This document shows, piece after piece, positions 47,191 through 48,435 of a DNA stretch of 48,435 nucleotides. The position numbers were made by a program, and so were the translations under genes. Source of the stretch: a virus; IMG/VR virus record IMGVR_UViG_3300032242_002661, positions 1 through 48,435 of that record; one strand, given 5' to 3'. Position 1 is the first letter of the stretch. Each line of letters starts with the position of its first letter. The notes under the pieces are model-generated. The model did not search any database, had not been told where the DNA came from, and saw only the letters and a list, made by a program, of their open reading frames with translations.

Positions 47191-48414
47191 TCATATTAAT
47201 TTATTATCTTTAAATTTATTAATTGATATTAATTCTGGAAAAATTTCAAAAAAACTCTCATTTCTTAAATTATCGAGTTTTTCATTAAAATCAAAGAAAT
47301 TAGATAATAAATTACTATCGTCTTTTGAAAAAACATGATTTTTTAATGATGTTAAATTATTAATTAAATTTTTATACTTTTCGTCTTTATACTTGTTTAT
47401 AAATTCATTTAATTTAATAACAAATTCATCTTTTAAATCTTTTGGTAATACGGTTGAATTATAAAAAATTGGTGTTGATAATGGATTAAGACTAATATCA
47501 TCTGGTGAATTACCATTTAATTCTAGGATTTCTTCTATCATTTCAAATACATGAAGTAGATTATACATTGCAATTGTTGAATAAGTATTAACCTTAAATT
47601 TACCTTTAGATTCATCCTGCTCTCTAATCAAGTATTTAAAGTTTTCTTTCCAAATTTCATAATTTAAATTTTTTCTAATGTATTCCCCTTTTTTATGCGT
47701 ACCATCAATAGAAACGGTAAAATAAACTTGTTTAAAATTTTTAATCAAATCAACATAATTTCTATTAGCATAATTCAGGGTTCTTAAATTAATATTTGAT
47801 GTGCAGTATAATTTAATATTTTTTGCCAAATCCTTTTCAATCAAATAATCAATGAATTTATATTGTTCATCCATAATTGAAGGTTCCCCACCAGCTAAAT
47901 AAACGATTTTTAAATTATCTAATTTTGGACCTAATTCAGAAATTAATACATCAAAATCTTTAGCTGGTTCATTTTTTAATTCTTCATCACTTACATTGAA
48001 TCCTAGTTTTTTCATATCTTGAGCCAACAAAATACTACTTTGAGGAACACACATTCTACATCTTAAATTACATTTATTTGTAATTCTTAAATCTACATAA
48101 TAGATATCATTTTTATCATCTAAATCAATTAATATATTTTCATCTTTAACAATATCATCAAAATATTGTCTATATGAGTGCATACCATTTTTTTCTGCAT
48201 TTATACAACTTGCACAGCCATTATGCACAACACCGGACATCATATCCGATTTAAATTTTTTTATTTTATTCCCATCTAATATTTCATCTATTGTATTATC
48301 ATTTATATTACCAAAACTAGTGTATCCGTTAATACAACAAGGATTTACATCACCTAAAGAATTTATGTGTAAATTTATAAAGGGTGCGTAGCAAAAAGCG
48401 TTATTTTTCTCCAT
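47191..48414 (-). CDS. Radical SAM protein with N-terminal twitch-type cluster
   Basis: 407 residues. The 4Fe-4S motif is CNLRCRMC (Cys115, 119, 122), and VYLAGGEPSIM gives the SAM-binding GGE. N-terminal CYAPFINLHINSLGDVNPCC (Cys8, 26, 27) and CASC (67, 70) look like a second, twitch/SPASM-like iron-sulfur site placed before the core. The C-terminal 130 residues are helical. Such proteins are frequent in T4-type phages of marine bacteria, usually with unknown substrates. SPASM/twitch relatives modify peptides. It lies 12 bases upstream of the Ntn hydrolase gene, so a joint pathway is possible. Family call strong. Confidence 0.88.
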   Translation of the reverse strand: MEKNNAFCYAPFINLHINSLGDVNPCCINGYTSFGNINDNTIDEILDGNKIKKFKSDMMSGVVHNGCASCINAEKNGMHSYRQYFDDIVKDENILIDLDDKNDIYYVDLRITNKCNLRCRMCVPQSSILLAQDMKKLGFNVSDEELKNEPAKDFDVLISELGPKLDNLKIVYLAGGEPSIMDEQYKFIDYLIEKDLAKNIKLYCTSNINLRTLNYANRNYVDLIKNFKQVYFTVSIDGTHKKGEYIRKNLNYEIWKENFKYLIREQDESKGKFKVNTYSTIAMYNLLHVFEMIEEILELNGNSPDDISLNPLSTPIFYNSTVLPKDLKDEFVIKLNEFINKYKDEKYKNLINNLTSLKNHVFSKDDSNLLSNFFDFNEKLDNLRNESFFEIFPELISINKFKDNKLI

Positions 48415-48435
48415 AATGTAGAATATAACGAAAAT

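Overview
The window reads as part of the genome of a large T4-type myovirus (Caudoviricetes) that infects a member of the Bacteroidota, probably a flavobacterium. The T4-type head block is intact and in T4 order on the minus strand: large terminase, portal, a prohead-core-position gene, prohead protease, acidic scaffold and major capsid protein. A late sigma factor like T4 gp55, PhoH and dUTPase also fit. The host call rests on six things: very AT-rich DNA; almost no Shine-Dalgarno sequences before genes; several promoters of the Bacteroidota housekeeping form TTTG-N19/20-TAnnTTTG; a bS21 of Bacteroidota type; a DUF4494-like protein; and signal peptides ending in GQ. No tRNA, integrase, transposase or CRISPR array was seen.

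Layout. 1-3904 (minus): fibre-like proteins with Thr-Pro linkers. 3958-7337 (plus): small virion-type proteins, one with four 49-residue repeats. 7341-14492 (plus): accessory and early-type genes, namely a hexapeptide O-acetyltransferase, three glycosyltransferases, dUTPase, PhoH and the sigma factor. 14508-20024 (plus): tail or baseplate-type genes, including a gp5-like OB-fold protein. 20039-22506 (plus): proteins carrying a shared short N-terminal peptide, two of them enzymes (flavodoxin-fold reductase, pterin-4a-carbinolamine dehydratase). 22508-36666 (minus): head genes, interrupted by one plus-strand gene for ribosomal protein bS21. 36740-38545 (minus): nucleotidyltransferase, two KTSC paralogues and Hsp20. 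38699-43772 (plus): ClpC-like ATPase, a possible small RNA, a lipoprotein, an RNA-repair cassette (kinase, 80-residue unknown, RNA ligase, cyclic-phosphate receiver domain) and a small gene. 43857-48414 (minus): radical SAM enzyme, Ntn hydrolase and two secreted outer-membrane-type proteins in one tight operon.

How it fits together. Virion genes are preceded, a few bases before the start codon, by an oriented box TATTTATA, which is the probable late promoter read with the phage sigma factor. Genes that act on the host (bS21, ClpC, the 43434 gene and perhaps the lipoprotein) have host-type promoters instead. A short peptide with consensus I-T-E-[S/N/D]-Q at the N-terminus of otherwise unrelated proteins, a related basic peptide (I-K-K/R-L-M) at C-termini, and L/I-x-E cleavage sites like those of T4 prohead protease suggest a capsid-targeting and processing scheme that could load enzymes into the head. 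In the Ntn hydrolase such a site lies immediately before the presumed catalytic cysteine. This scheme and the last operon are the parts most likely to be undescribed.

All family assignments are by reading motifs, without database searches. There is no stretch above 300 bases without a gene.
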